64,000 nt of DNA from Nectonema munidae. Lineage: Eukaryota; Nematomorpha; Nectonematoida; Nectonematidae. Positions within the stretch are counted from its first letter, which is position 1; each line of letters opens with the position of its first letter. The DNA lies in the NCBI GenBank assembly GCA_030549495.1, contig JAUIRK010000567.1:1024001-1088000 (forward strand), written 5' to 3'. A model generated the notes under the pieces. That model worked only from the letters and a program-made list of their open reading frames with translations. It ran no database searches and was not told the origin of the DNA. Shown piece by piece: positions 22,746 to 34,889 of the stretch. A program made the position numbers and the translations under genes.

Positions 22746-25256
22746 AAAGTATCCCAAAATGTATCGAATCATAATGATTATAAATGCTATAATGCTATTA
22801 ATAGATGCTGTCGTTCTTGCTCGATTCTAGATCCTAACGGTTTTTAAATTTTTTGAAGTATGCAACATTTGTGCGCAAGCAAATTCATCCGTAATTCTTG
22901 GTCCACACATGTGAACTTGCGCAAAGAAAAGACACAAAAAGATCTACTATTCACACTTTTAATGACGGATAATAAATTTTACTTATTTTTCAAATTAGAA
23001 TCATACTTTTTTAACAGGAACGCAACCAGTGATAAAATTCCCAGATTCTTCAAATGCTATAACGAACATGCTTCTATATTTGCGTCAAGTACGGGGCTGC
23101 CCTCTTTCAGTCCGCGAAAGAAAATCAAAGTATGATTTTTACGCGACTTGAACTAACGAGAATTGACAAATTTGAAAATAAGAAACCGAAAAAAGCTAGT
23201 TTATATTAACATATGTTTTTAAGGCGTTAAGAAAATGTAAGTGAGATGTCATGAATAAAAGTCGAAAGAGGTTAAAGTACAAAACAGTAAAACATTTATT
23301 CAAATAACCCCTTTGATAATAATAAATTTTGGACCACTCTTGGGTTATTTTCGTATTCTCTTTCCTCATCCTCTGCTCCACGTTTCTGAGTATACTTCAG
23401 TATTTACATGTCCAAGGGCCTTGCTTTATGAAAAAATGTAGAGGGAACGGGTAAATTTTTATGATTTCTTTAAAATAACTTTTCCAATTTTATCAAGTAC
23501 TTTTAGCAAAATACATTTATGCTAAAAAATTATAGTTTGCTTCATTCAAAATTTTTATTTTGCCAAAAGATATGAATAGAAGAATAGTGTAAGGTATTTT
23601 AAAAATTAAAAAATGAAACTCTGTTAAAAAAAAGTTGGCAATGAACTTATCCCCTATAGTAGAGTGTTTCCCAACCTGTATAACAGTTTACAATGTAAAA
23701 ATGGTGTTCAGACTTTAAGCACTTGTTCAGATGTTTTGAACTTTTCGTGTATCATAGCGTGTTTAAGATCTAAACACTAACTCAAAAATTGGGTCTTCTC
23801 TGTTTGATGTTTTGAAAATAAACACTTAACTCAGCATCAATACACATTTTCAGTTCAAAAATTTTGCACTTATATGAAGAATTTATGACTCTCTCGCCAT
23901 GGTTATGTGTCTCCCCATAATCAGCAAAAATTTTTGTACCCACTTGCATATAACGACACAAATCGCTCAATTAAACGTGAAACGGATCTTCAGACTCTTT
24001 CACCATTTCTTATCTTTTTACTTCTGTCTCTCTCTCTCTTTGAGATGTAACATGATAAAAGATTTTTGGATTTTATGGTATAGATTTCTTTAAATCGTAT
24101 TCCATATTAGATTTCAAATATCTTTTCCTCATTATTTAAGGATTGACGAATGGAAATGTTTATGAACAGGATTTTTAAATTACAAGCTCAACTCTTTAGT
24201 TTATAGTTGAAGGAACAAGTTAACATTAAGAATAAATAAAACCTGTAAACTCTCTCTTCTATTTTTGAGCAGATGTGAAGACAATTTTAGGAGAAAAAGA
24301 ACATCTTAATTTCTTTAATTCGGCTCAATATGGAGATGGTGAGGGCGGAGAAATTATGCTTATTCACAAATATTTCTTCCTTCTTTTTCGTCTGAAAACT
24401 TTTATCCGGTGTCATCATTTCGCAGATCAATTCGTTTTCGCAAAGTTGGACTTTATAACCTTTTTTCAAAATCAATAAAATGATCCTTTGCAATCATGCT
24501 GGAAAATGGTAAGTTATTAAGTTATCCAAAATCACACAAATGTTTTTGATTAGCGATTATTATTCATTGAAATACAAGATATAGAACAAAATAAAAGACA
24601 ACAATGTTATATTAGTGTAGGCGAAGACTTCAACTAAAATGTCTATTTATACAAGCTTCTAGCGCATACATAGAGGTGACATGATTTAAATGAATATAGA
24701 GATTAACAAAATCTACCTTGACGAGCATCTTTATGATAGAAAATGAAAGAGTGTCAAGATTCCTATCGTATTTGAAGCAAAGTTAGTTTACATGGAGAGC
24801 AAAGCCTGGCAAAAATCTGTAATACAACGTTTACGAATCACAAAGCTTGTATAATGCCTTGTTAGGTTTGTACACGTTGCAAAATGACTTCTAACGAAAG
24901 ACATCTTTTATCACACGAGAGAGAAAACAGCAAAGGTCTTGCTCTCCAAACTCCATGAGGCGTGCACGTAAAGCAAATAACCAGCTCGTATAAATCTGAG
25001 AAACTCAATCGCCAATTTTGTCAGAGTGGTGCATATACTAGTGCAAATCTAATGAATTAATGAACTAAGCTAAATACTCTATCTCCAATTTGAAGTGACA
25101 TTCCTAAGAACGTTTGGGCTCGCAAATAATAATAATACGTCTAAGATAATATAATCGTGACATGCATATTGAGGATGCATATTAAATAATTCTTTACCCA
25201 ATCACAAACAGTGAAAAAATTAAGTTAATTATTTTTTTGTCAAAATAACCATGTTA
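22746..25256. other. Spacer, nothing recognised
   Basis: AT-rich with a CT microsatellite near 24025-24045. Frames at 22860-23135, 23782-23970 and 24275-24493 show no domain, and the last is matched by an equal frame on the other strand. The sequence at 24700-24990 is less AT-rich but unrecognised. Confidence 0.4.
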
Positions 25257-25520
25257 CTTTTCAGAGTAGTGAACACTGTTTTAAATACATTTCCTCCAAA
25301 CTCTTTTTTCTTTTGATCGTATTTAACGGCAAGGGTTTAGACGCCCAAGTCAAGATCATATCTTTCTATCTTTTCCGTTAGTTCATTGAAAATGACATAT
25401 TTATTTTCTATTCATTCAATGAGTTCATCATTAAAAAATATAGAATTTTTAGCAATGATGTCATCAAATAATAAAGTATATATTTATGAAATATTCTGAC
25501 TAAGTAGGGTTCTTCTAACC
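25257..25520 (-). repeat. Two-block repeat, order P-Q
   Basis: Block P (25257-25345, around GTGAACACTG and GATCGTATTTAACGGCAAGGG) is followed by block Q (25370-25515, around TAGCAATGATGTCATCAA). Both recur at 30250-30530 in the opposite order (Q then P). On the minus strand the blocks look like decayed coding sequence: DDIIAKNSIFFNDELIE, then YVIFNELTEKIERYDLDLG. In-frame stops interrupt it. I do not recognise the protein. Confidence 0.55.
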
Positions 25521-25714
25521 ATTTTTTGTCATCTTTTTAGTTCTTTGCGCATTTTGAAATCATCTTCTTTGTTTTAACTTGGATCTCCGCCCACACACCT
25601 CAACCATATGGTTTAGGATCTAATCGTTTTTTGTGTAGGATTGATGGACATGTGAATACCAGTTTGTGTTTGCCTTCAGATTATGGATATATTTTTTGTA
25701 TTATCTGTTTTAGC

Positions 25715-26900
25715 CCTATCAGTGATGGGATTGGGGTCCATTTTACCCCCCCCCCCCCTCAACTAACATTTCTATTCTACAAAATTGGCTGAATTATATC
25801 ATTAGATGCATCTTTTACCCTGTTATGTCAAAAACTGTCAATCAAAATCAAATGTACATTTTTTTCAACAAAATTTTTATATTATAATATCTATAACTTA
25901 TAACGTTCATATTAGATACACTCTTGAAAATTTATAATCATATACATATTGGAACAGATTATATTTATATATATCTTTCTTACGTTACTTACGAAAACAT
26001 TCATTCAAATTTTAAGTAAAATTAATTTTTTATACCAAATCGACCATGCTGATTTCATTTCTCGTCTTAGTTTTCACTATAAGGGTGTGAAAATGTCAAT
26101 CAAATTTGCGGTCTTCGCCTGAGAATTCGGTGCGAAAATATTATTCAAATTTTAAATATAATATATATTTTTATACTGAATCAATCATGCTGATTTCATT
26201 TCCGTATTCAATTTTTGCAATTAGGGTGACAAAATGTTTAAAAATTAAAATCAATTTTGCCGTTTACATCTCAAATTTTTCTCCAAGAATATTATTCGAA
26301 TTTTAATTAAAATATATTTTATTCTAAATCAACAACGCTGACTTCATTTCCACTCTCAATATTCTTAATTACGTTTTGAAAATTATGAAAGTGTCAATAA
26401 AATTTGTGGTTTACTCCTGAAAATGATATATATGAATATTATTCAAATTTAAAAAAAATACACCTTTTTATACTAAATCAAGCATGCCAATCTAAATTCC
26501 GGAGTGATTTTTTGCAATTTGGTTTTCAAAATGTCTCAAAGTGTCGATCAATTTTGGGGTTTACGTCTTAAACTCCAAGAATATTTTAATTAAATTTTAA
26601 ATCAAGTTTAATTTTTAAATTAAATCGACCATGCAAATTTCATTTCTCAATTCAGTTTTAGCAACTATAATTTGGAAATGACTAAAAGTATTTACAGTTT
26701 ACGTTTGAAAAAGTGTGTCCAAAAAGATTTATCCACATTTTAAATGAAATATATTTTTTTAAATAAATCGAACAAGCAGATTTTATTTCTCGTTCATTTT
26801 TTGCAATTAGAGTGTGAAAATGTCAATCATATTTGTAATTAAATTTCAAAATTGAAAAACAATTTGAATCTATGGGGAAATTTTTTTTATTAATAACTAT
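25715..26900 (+). mobile_element. TTAA element with ~150-bp internal repeats, copy A
   Basis: The left end is TTAGCCCTATCAGTGATGGG, followed by a run of about 14 C and a unique stretch containing ACAAAATTGGCTGAA. From about 26030 about six imperfect tandem units of roughly 145-150 bp follow, each marked by a block like AAATCGACCATGCTGATTTC and by AAAATGTCAATCAAATTTG. Copies B (32560-34285, reversed) and C (37575-38405) have the same layout. The right boundary is not defined. A TTAA-CCC start suggests a piggyBac-like or other TTAA-specific non-autonomous element. Confidence 0.7.
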
Positions 26901-28159
26901 TAATTTCGGTGTTGTCTCACACCGTTATTAAGTCTAAAAATACAAAGAAGATTAAAAACAAAAATCACATTAAATATTTTCTTAGATGAAATGAAACGAA
27001 GGTGGAGGGAAAAGAAACTTGTGAATGTGTTAAAAATGATGAGGTGTGTATTTATACAACAAAAGAGGTGTGAAAATCATATTTATGGTTGACGGCAAAA
27101 ATTATTTCTTAAAACATTATTTATATTCTCAATAAAATATATTTTTTTATACTAGAAATATCTGTTTATCTGAATAACAATATAGATATGTCAATTATAT
27201 TTCAACCAATCAAAATGCTTTCAGCGACAAAACACACAGACGCTAGGCTATTATAATATAGATTGAAAAAAGAAGATTATGAATTGATTCACCCAGAATA
27301 AAAAATATTTGTTCATAACCACTGATAATACAAAACATTATATTGATTTAAAAAATATCAGGAACAACAAAGAGGTTCGTTCTGTACAATAGAAAAGTTA
27401 TAAATCGCTGAAAAGATTTTTCCGAACATAGATTGCACAAAATGAATTCCTGATGAAAGTAGAGCTACCAAGGTAGAATCAGTTTAGAATTAACAGAGAA
27501 ATTAGATACCATATAAAGTATAGGAAAAGAAAATTATTTTATCGGCTGTGCTTAAATATATTAAAGTCAATGTAGTGTTGAACTAAGTAAATATATAACC
27601 ATTTTAAGCACATTGAAATGTAATATTCATTACATGTGTATATATTGACAAAATAATGTCATAATGAAATAGAGAAAGGTCGATTTGCTAAATAGGACGA
27701 AAATTATTCAAAAATTATAAAAAAAAATATATGACCCCAAATTAACGAAAACAGTAACCGCAATTTAAATCTAGATTGAAAAAGTATTTTCAGAATCAAA
27801 TTGAGTATGTTCGATTTGCTGTGTATGGATAAGTTTATTTTAATATAATGAGAAAAGGTATTTGCCATTTTCACCTGTGAAAGCTAATTTACTGACAGGT
27901 AAACTATTTTGGGTGAATTAATCATCAAAAGTTGGTTTATTGAATAAATTAAGACAATATTAACCCAAAATATGTGGAATTTTAAGTTTATATATTCGGC
28001 ATTGATTGACAGATTTGAATGATTTTCATGAAAAATAAATGACACCATCAGATTCACAATCAAATTATTTAGTGTGTTCACGAGGTTTTGTAAAAATATT
28101 CTATTCCTAAAATAGCCCCCCCCCCTCTGCGTTATAAGAAAATGAAAATAGTTCGTTAC
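26901..28159. other. Spacer, nothing firm
   Basis: It may contain a further, strongly decayed unit of the 150-bp repeat near 27110-27220, and a run of about 13 C lies at 28116. No gene is visible. Confidence 0.4.
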
Positions 28160-28240
28160 GAATACCTATCTTTCGTCTAATTTTATATTTTTTACATTTT
28201 GTAGTATCACACGATGCCAATCACGAGAAATAAAAATGGC
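28160..28240 (+). repeat. Duplicate of the Helitron gene start
   Basis: About 75 bp ending ACGATGCCAATCACGAGAAA is nearly the same as 28825-28893, where the Helitron frame begins MPITRNKK. Here homology stops directly after the first codons. It is a truncated second copy of the Helitron 5' coding start or a local duplication. Confidence 0.6.
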
Positions 28241-28854
28241 TGGAATAGGAATTCCGGAATAGGGCTAACACCAAACTCCTAATCTCATATATCACCCCTT
28301 TAATACAACACTTCTACAATTCCTTCCTTTTATTTTGCTCCTTTAGAACATAACAACTAATTTGATTTCCGTCACACAGAAACTACCAATCACAGCCATC
28401 CAAATCATAGCAATACAGCAAGCATATCAGCCAACGCTGGAAAGTGCTTAGAGATTTCCCTCACTCACTCACTCTATTGACCTACTCTTTCATTCATTTT
28501 CTTACTGGCTGCTTGAAACGTCAATCATCATCATTTATGCAATTTTATTACATTTAGGTAGGTTTAGCGTTGTTTGTGAACATTGCCGTGCAATCAAATT
28601 TTCAAGAGAAGCATTCAAGTGTTGTTCAAGGTAAAGTATAGCTCTACCAAACCTTCAAAATTTTCCACGAGAGGTGAAAGACTTATATTTAAGTGATTCT
28701 CAAAAGCAAGACATTTCCCTAAAACATGAGAGTCTATAATAATGCTTTTGTTTGGCAATTTTACAAGAAATGGTACACCCTGTTCCAGAATTTGCGGTGG
28801 GATCTATCTGTTGAAAATTAGACCCCTAATTTCTAATTTTATATTTTTTGCATT

Positions 28855-30225
28855 TTTGTAGTATTCCACGATGCCAATCACGAGAAATAAAAAAATTATG
28901 AAAGCAGATGAGAGGAAAAGTAGAAGAGAGAAAGGAGTTGGCAAGTTTGCGCAACTACAGAGAGCAAAAGAAAACCAAGGAAGGAGAGGAAACTAAGCAG
29001 AAAGAAAGGAGAAGTATGGCGATGGAGGCTGGGTGCCCTGAAGCGGCTAAAGAAAGGGCTTCCAAGGCACGATGCACCAACGGAAGAAGATTGAATAAGA
29101 AAGAAACCAAAGACTATAACAAAACCCCATCAAAACAAAGAAGAAGAATTGAAAGCGAGACAGAAGAAAGCAGGTAGGGTTGTCACAACTCCTCTCAAAC
29201 AAAAAGAAACAAATTGAACGTGCGACCAAAGAAGAAACCCAGGTAAGATTATCGAAAATTCGCTCAAATCAAGAAGAAGAGTTAAAATGGAAAATCAACT
29301 TCAAATAAGAAATCGAATCAATAATTTGGTCGACGCCTGGAAGAATAAATCCACTACTGAATCCTTCCAGAGAAGAAAAGAAAGACTCTTCAAGATGCGT
29401 GAGTGGAGAAGAAACCAGTCAAATTCAAATCGAGTCCCATCTTCTGCTAATCTTCCTTCTACAAGTTTTGTTCAGAACAGGCATTTTTTTATTTAATGAT
29501 AGCACCAATTCTAATTATGTTGGGAAATTAATTGTTTATGCCCATTTTGCTAAGTTTTATAGGAGAGTAAATATATGCGTTGTAAATGACTTGAGAGAGA
29601 GGTAGAAGGGGTTTTTTAAAAGATTATTCAATGATAATTTGTAGATATAGTAAACATTTTAAGTCCAACATAATTTCGTATAACAACATTTATATCGGTG
29701 GGGCTCAAAAATAAAAAAATATGATAGGTCCAATACTTTTTCCAAAATATATCGTATGGCAGGACACTACATGGGCGGGCTTTTACCATCTTCTTCAAAC
29801 ACACCAAACAGTTGCACAGACATTTCGGTTGAAGAAATAAACAATTTAAGGCATAGAGATGGGTTTTCCAGGACAATAATATAATTAATGAAGTTTCTTT
29901 TTACTTAGATATGCAGGGTCGTATGATATTAGACAAAGTTGCTGTCTTTTACCAGACACAAACATGAGTGAAATAGAAAGTGGTAGTTGCAGGGACATAG
30001 TAATATCTACGAAACAAAACTATTTGAAGAGGATCTCAGAGTGCCATTTATTATATGAACACCTAGTCTATCCCATTTTGTTCCCATATCGTGAGTCAGG
30101 TTGGAGTACAGGGCTTGAGAAGAATAGTAATAATAATAGAAAATTAAAACCCTTAAATTTGTATAGACAGAGGATTTTATATATAACCAATTCATTCATT
30201 CATAGGTTGTCTTTTCCATAAGTAT
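28855..30225 (+). pseudogene. Helitron Rep/helicase N-terminal region, broken
   Basis: This is the start of a Helitron rolling-circle replicase-helicase. It opens with a short basic frame (MPITRNKKIMKADERKSRRE, 28871) and continues with the Arg/Lys/Glu-rich repeats typical of the N-terminal region (ETQVRLSKIRSNQEEEL near 29237-29285). The Helitron_like_N domain follows: GGLLPSSSNTPNS (29770-29815) and RDIVISTKQNYLKRISECH then LLYEHLVYPILFPYRESGW (29994-30105), which match the family's signature RDIVL...LqRIse.H..YD.LqYPLlFP.Ge.G. The Rep catalytic HUH region and helicase are absent; homology ends near 30225. There are several frame changes and stops. Helitron termini (TC at 5', CTRR hairpin at 3') were not found. 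Confidence 0.8.
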
Positions 30226-30249
30226 ATATTAGATATGTATTGCAAGATA

Positions 30250-30535
30250 CATACTCTACCTTTTCCATTAGTTCTTCAAATATAATGGTTATATTTTCTA
30301 TTCTTCCAATAAGTTCATCACTAAAAATATAGAATGTTTAGCAATGATGTCATCAACTAATAATGTATCATGCTCAAATATCCTGACCCTAATAAGTAGG
30401 CTTCTTCTAACGATCTTTTAATTAATAAAAAGATGTTGCCATCGAATTCTCAGTTCTCTGATTGGTGAACACTGTTTACATTTGCTCAAAACTCTTTCTT
30501 CTCATCGTATTTAATGTCAAGGGTTATGAGGTGAA
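30250..30535 (-). repeat. Two-block repeat, order Q-P
   Basis: Block Q (30258-30412) and block P (30450-30535) match 25370-25515 and 25257-25345 but in the reversed order, both in direct orientation. On the minus strand Q encodes DELIGRIENITIIFEELMEK, comparable with the 25-kb copy. The order swap is what a tandemly repeated unit gives if different parts are kept at two places. Confidence 0.55.
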
Positions 30536-30918
30536 GGGTCACTAATATTTCGCTAGTGCATAATCGTTGTGTATAATTACTGTTGCTTGCATGTGCAAAT
30601 TTTGTAACTGCGTCACTATTTTTCATTAGTCCGTCGGGGTGTGGGGTATCTTATTGAACAATATGAAATTTTTCCATATTTAAAGGTTTTTTACACATAT
30701 ATACCCATTTTCAAGCATGCTGAATTCAGTGGTGATATTCATTTTTTATGAAAATCAATCAAACTGTCAAAAAAATTGATTTATCTCAAAATGAAACATT
30801 TTATCAGGATACTTATATAAAGTTTTTGCACAAATATACCCATTTTCAAGTGCGCTGTGTTTACTGGTGATATTCCTTTTTTAAATAAAATTCAGTCAAA
30901 CCAGACAAAAAATAATTT

Positions 30919-31386
30919 GGGTCTTTTCGTTTAGACGGCCACATCAAGTAATCACCATTTCATCTGCCTTTTATAGTTAATTATATTTATTTATTAACAT
31001 AACACAACTTTATTAAACGAAAAAAGGCCATTTACCTATGCGTAATCGCATCAATGTGTGGAAGAAAATAACATACAGAAATCGTTTAAACATTATAATT
31101 GCTAAATATGGAAAAGAAGAATACAAAAGTAAAAAAGACTTAATCATACAATATATTTTTCCAGAAGTTATGCACGCATTTTTTGAATACGTTTAATGAA
31201 GGGGAGTTTATAAAATCAGTAGGAAGACTGTTCCAGTCATTATTAACAATTCTATTAGAGAAGTTTTTTTGAAGGCGTTGGTTATATAATTAATTATAGT
31301 TATTAATATTATAGCAACCAGGACATAACTATAAAAAACAGACGAAATGGTGATTACTTGATGTAGCCGTCTAAACGAAAAGACCC
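30919..31386. mobile_element. Long-TIR element, 468 bp, 8-bp TSD
   Basis: The ends are inverted repeats of about 62 bp with only a few differences. They begin GGGTCTTTTCGTTTAGACGG and run through ATCAAGTAATCACCATTTC to TTTTATAGTTA. The flanks are an identical 8-bp duplication AATAATTT at 30911-30918 and 31387-31394. The GGG start is not the CAGTG of the hAT elements here. An 8-bp duplication with long TIRs would fit Merlin or Mutator-like elements, but no transposase is present to decide. The interior carries a LINE reverse-transcriptase tail (31150-31290). Confidence 0.88.
31150..31290 (-). pseudogene. LINE RT tail inside long-TIR element
   Basis: The minus strand is open for about 46 codons: YNQRLQKNFSNRIVNNDWNS, LPTDFINSPSLNVFKKC and VHNFWKNIL. 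This is the familiar ending of CR1/RTE-like reverse-transcriptase proteins (FF..RvvN.WNsLP..vv.a.svn.FK..ld). No other reverse-transcriptase motif is present. It lies wholly within the TIR element, so it was either captured by it or inserted into it. Confidence 0.75.
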
Positions 31387-31510
31387 AATAATTTGAAAAT
31401 TAAAATTTTATTCTTATAAAAAGTTTTTTATACATATATACCCATTTTCAAGTATGTAGAATTTAATGATGATGTTCATTTTTTATGAAATTAATAAAAC
31501 CTGTCAAAAA

Positions 31511-32559
31511 TCGATTAAACCTGTAAATCAATGTCAAATATATAAACTTCAAATTAAATACTACTTGCAATATTTTTTTTGGTAATTATTTTCTTAATTT
31601 ATTTAATAAACCAAATTTAGGTGTTTAATTCACTCAAAATATTTCATTTGTCTGTAAATTATGTATCTCGATAGGACCTCCATCGTTTTGGCTACAAATT
31701 CGTTACCGACTGGTAGTCTCTACTTTATTTCTTCTATACTTTGAAGTATGTAATTTTGCTATTCATTCTATGATGATCTTTTCTTGGTAGCTCTTTTTTC
31801 ATTAGAAATTTATTTTTTTCAATGTGTGTTTGAAAAACTTTTTTAAGGATTTATTTTGAACAAATTTTTTCCTCTCCCAAAGCATTCTGGTTAAAGAATC
31901 TTCTTGATGTTCTTAGGCTTTTTTTTTATCAGCATCGTGTATTTTATTATCAGATGATATGAAGAGATCGTCAGCCTGAATATTTGTCAACCAATACTAG
32001 TTCAAAAGTTTTTTTTCTGATGAATCATTCGGGATGTTCATTGTTCAATTACAAAAAGTTTTCCACCTTCTTCATCTAAAAGGATTTCTCTTTGACGCAA
32101 AAGGTAAAAGATGGACAAATTCAGTTTAAATTAAAAAATATCTTGATAGTGACTAAATTCTCACATATTGGCATCTGTGCCATTTTTGATAAATCTGACC
32201 TATTTTAAATGTTCAGATTTCCTACCCATCTTAGTTAAATGATAATAATTGCACTCCTATATGATAAGCTATAGATTTAAATATTTTTCATTTGAAAAAG
32301 AGGAACTTCTTTTTCAAGGTTAAAATCTTTTTTGAAGCACCCAATGTTAGATCATTACACCACTTTGTAGTTCATTAGAACATGGTAGAGCTACCATTTG
32401 GTCAAGATACATATTTTTTTAAATTATTTCTTTTGATCACACGTTCTCTTTTCAATTAGTTTTCAGGTTGCTTCCTTCTCTCATACTAAACTTCAAAAGA
32501 TTTTATAAAAAGTTTTGTTTTTTAAATAAATATTTCATACTCAAGATGATTGAAGAATG
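31511..32559. other. Spacer, nothing recognised
   Basis: AT-rich sequence without a long open frame on either strand. Confidence 0.4.
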
Positions 32560-34285
32560 TATTATAAGCCAAAATATACAAAAAAAAGTCCATTTTTACT
32601 ATATAATTAACATAGAGCGATTTTTTGAAATTTTTTTATAGAACTGATTTTCAGACATACATTACTAATTCAATTGCCACTTTCAGATATTTTTTAATCG
32701 CATTAGCCAAAATGGCGTACTTAAATAAAATAAGCATAGTCGATTTGATATAAAAACGGATATTTTATTTGAAAGGGATATTATATTTTTTTGAAAATAT
32801 TTTTGAAGACAGTATCTAGAAGTAAACTGCAAATCTGATTGAAGCTTTCAGATATTTTAAAATCATAAATGCCAAAACTTAGTCCAAAATGAAACAAGCA
32901 TCTTCCATTTGGCATAAATCCAGATATTTTATTTAAATTTCAAAAATATTTCTCTAGACATTATACGGAGGTTTTTAAACCTCTATATGCAAAACCTGAT
33001 TTCAGAAATAAAACTATCAGATTTGGTATAAAACCCATTATTTCATATAAAATTAGAGAGAATATTTTTGAGGATTGTTTTCAGACATAAACCGCAAAAT
33101 TGATTGACACAGACAGTAAAACCTCTAAATGCGAAAATTGAGTGCAGAAATGAAGCCATCATGATCAATTTGTTATAAAAACATATATTTCATGCAAAAT
33201 TTGAATCAATATTTTTGGAAACAAATTTTAGAACTAAGCGCAAATTTGATTGATACTTATAGGTATTTTCACATCCAAATATATATTTTTATAATCCTTG
33301 TTTTCATATAAAATTTGAGATATATTTGAAAACAGTTTTCAAACTTTAACCGCATATTTTATTGACGCTTGCAGATATTTTCAAAAAGCAAAAACTGAGT
33401 CCAGAAATATAACTAGCATTGTTGATTTGGTATAAAACATATATGTCATCTAAAATTAGAATGAATATTTGCGGATAGCTTTTAAAAGTAAACCGCAAAT
33501 TTAATTGACATTGACAGATATTTTAAAACCTCTAAATGTGAAAAATGAGTTCAGAAATGAAAACAGCATGGTTGATTTGGTATAAAAACATATATTTTAT
33601 TGTAAAATTTGAATGAATGTTTTGAGACAATTTTTAGAAATAAACCGCAAATTTGATTAACACTTATAGGTATTTTCAGATCCTAAATGTAAAAAATGAG
33701 TCCAGAAATGAAAACAACATGATCGATTTGGTAAAAAACATATATTTTATGTAAAATGTGAAGGAATGTTTTAGAGACAATTTTTAAAAGTAAACTGCAA
33801 ATTTGATTAACACTTATAGGTATTTTCAAATCCTAAATGTAAAAAATGAGTCCAGAAATGAAACCAGCATGGCCGATTTAGAATCTATTATATAGAAGAA
33901 TATATTTTATGTAAAATTTGAAGGAATATTTTATTAGATATATTTCTGATTAATCAAAATTTTGATTGACATTTTCTAAAAAGTAGCCACGATTATTGAA
34001 AAGATTAAATATATAAAGTGTTATGCGTTCAAAACTGTATATAATTATAAATTTTCAAGGTAGTAATAATATAGATACTAAGTTATAAGGTTAACTACAG
34101 ATAATGTCAAAATTTTAATTTTTGATTGACAGTTTTGGACATGAAAGGGTCATTCAACTACCATGAAAATGGTATCAAAAGATGCCGCTAGCGATTTTAG
34201 GAAAAGTCACCAAATTTAAAGGGATATGATTCAGCCAATTTTGTACAATTAATTTTTCAGTGAAGCACTAATAGGGTTAAAAGTC
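32560..34285 (-). mobile_element. TTAA element with ~150-bp repeats, copy B (reversed)
   Basis: The terminus at the right (34273-34281 region) reads on the minus strand TTAACCCTATTAGTGC. A unique stretch containing ACAAAATTGGCTGAAT follows, then from about 33960 leftward about nine tandem units. The best units repeat exactly every 150-151 bp (the word ATGAG followed by TCCAGAAATGAAA recurs at 33395, 33545, 33696 and 33846). Units next to the terminus are alike, while those farther left are progressively diverged or deleted. The left limit is approximate. Confidence 0.72.
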
Positions 34286-34560
34286 CTCCTTATTGAACAT
34301 GCCATTACAAGCATTCACATATTTCGCTATTTTATGTCCTCCAAAGTGAAAATTCACATTTTTCTTATTTAAATGTCTTCCTTAGTCAACAATACCACAT
34401 TCTCTTAAAAAAGATCACATTTTCCTTATTTAAGTCATCCTTATTGAACAACACCATTACCCTTAAAAAACGTATCATATTTTTTTTATTGAACAAAACC
34501 ATTACCCTTAAAAAAAGCATCACATTTTTCCTTATTTAAAGCACCTCCTTACAATTTGGT
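34286..34560. repeat. Minisatellite, ~60-bp unit
   Basis: Four to five imperfect units are built from CACATTTTTCCTTATTTAA, a TCCTCCTTATTGAACAA block and CACCATTACCCTTAAAAAA. It abuts the TTAA terminus of repeat copy B. There is no coding potential. Confidence 0.65.
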
Positions 34561-34772
34561 AAGTTTTGAGGTTAAAAAAATTGACGTGGGTTTTAGCGGG
34601 TATTCATATAATTTTTTTCCGTGCAGGAAGCGAATTGCTCTTTGCAGTAACCCTATATCCATGCATGCGCGCTTTCAAGTCAAGTCCCATTCTCAAGGAA
34701 ATGGGGAATTTAAATTTAATAGAAGAATTACATTTTTACTTGTAATAGAATTTTTGAAAATTAAAAATAAAG

Positions 34773-34778
34773 TTTATT
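34773..34778 (-). terminator. Candidate poly(A) signal of the reductase gene
   Basis: AATAAA on the minus strand about 110 bp after the stop codon of the carbonyl reductase gene, the first such hexamer downstream. Confidence 0.5.
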
Positions 34779-34889
34779 TATATAACGAGAACGAAAAATA
34801 AGAACATTGAAAGCGAAAAATAAATAAATTAATCACAAAATAAAGCTGTAAATGAAATAATACCTGAGAATTATAAATTGAAAAAAGTT

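Larger units (their letters stand above)
30690..31510. repeat. ~130-bp tandem repeat, interrupted
   Basis: Units begin near 30692, 30824 and 31418, each carrying ATATACCCATTTTCAAG, then a TGGTGATATTC-like block and GAAAATCAATCAAAC. The third unit was separated from the second by the 468-bp element at 30919-31386. The units are diverged. They may be related in style to the ~150-bp repeat family but I could not align the two. Confidence 0.6.
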
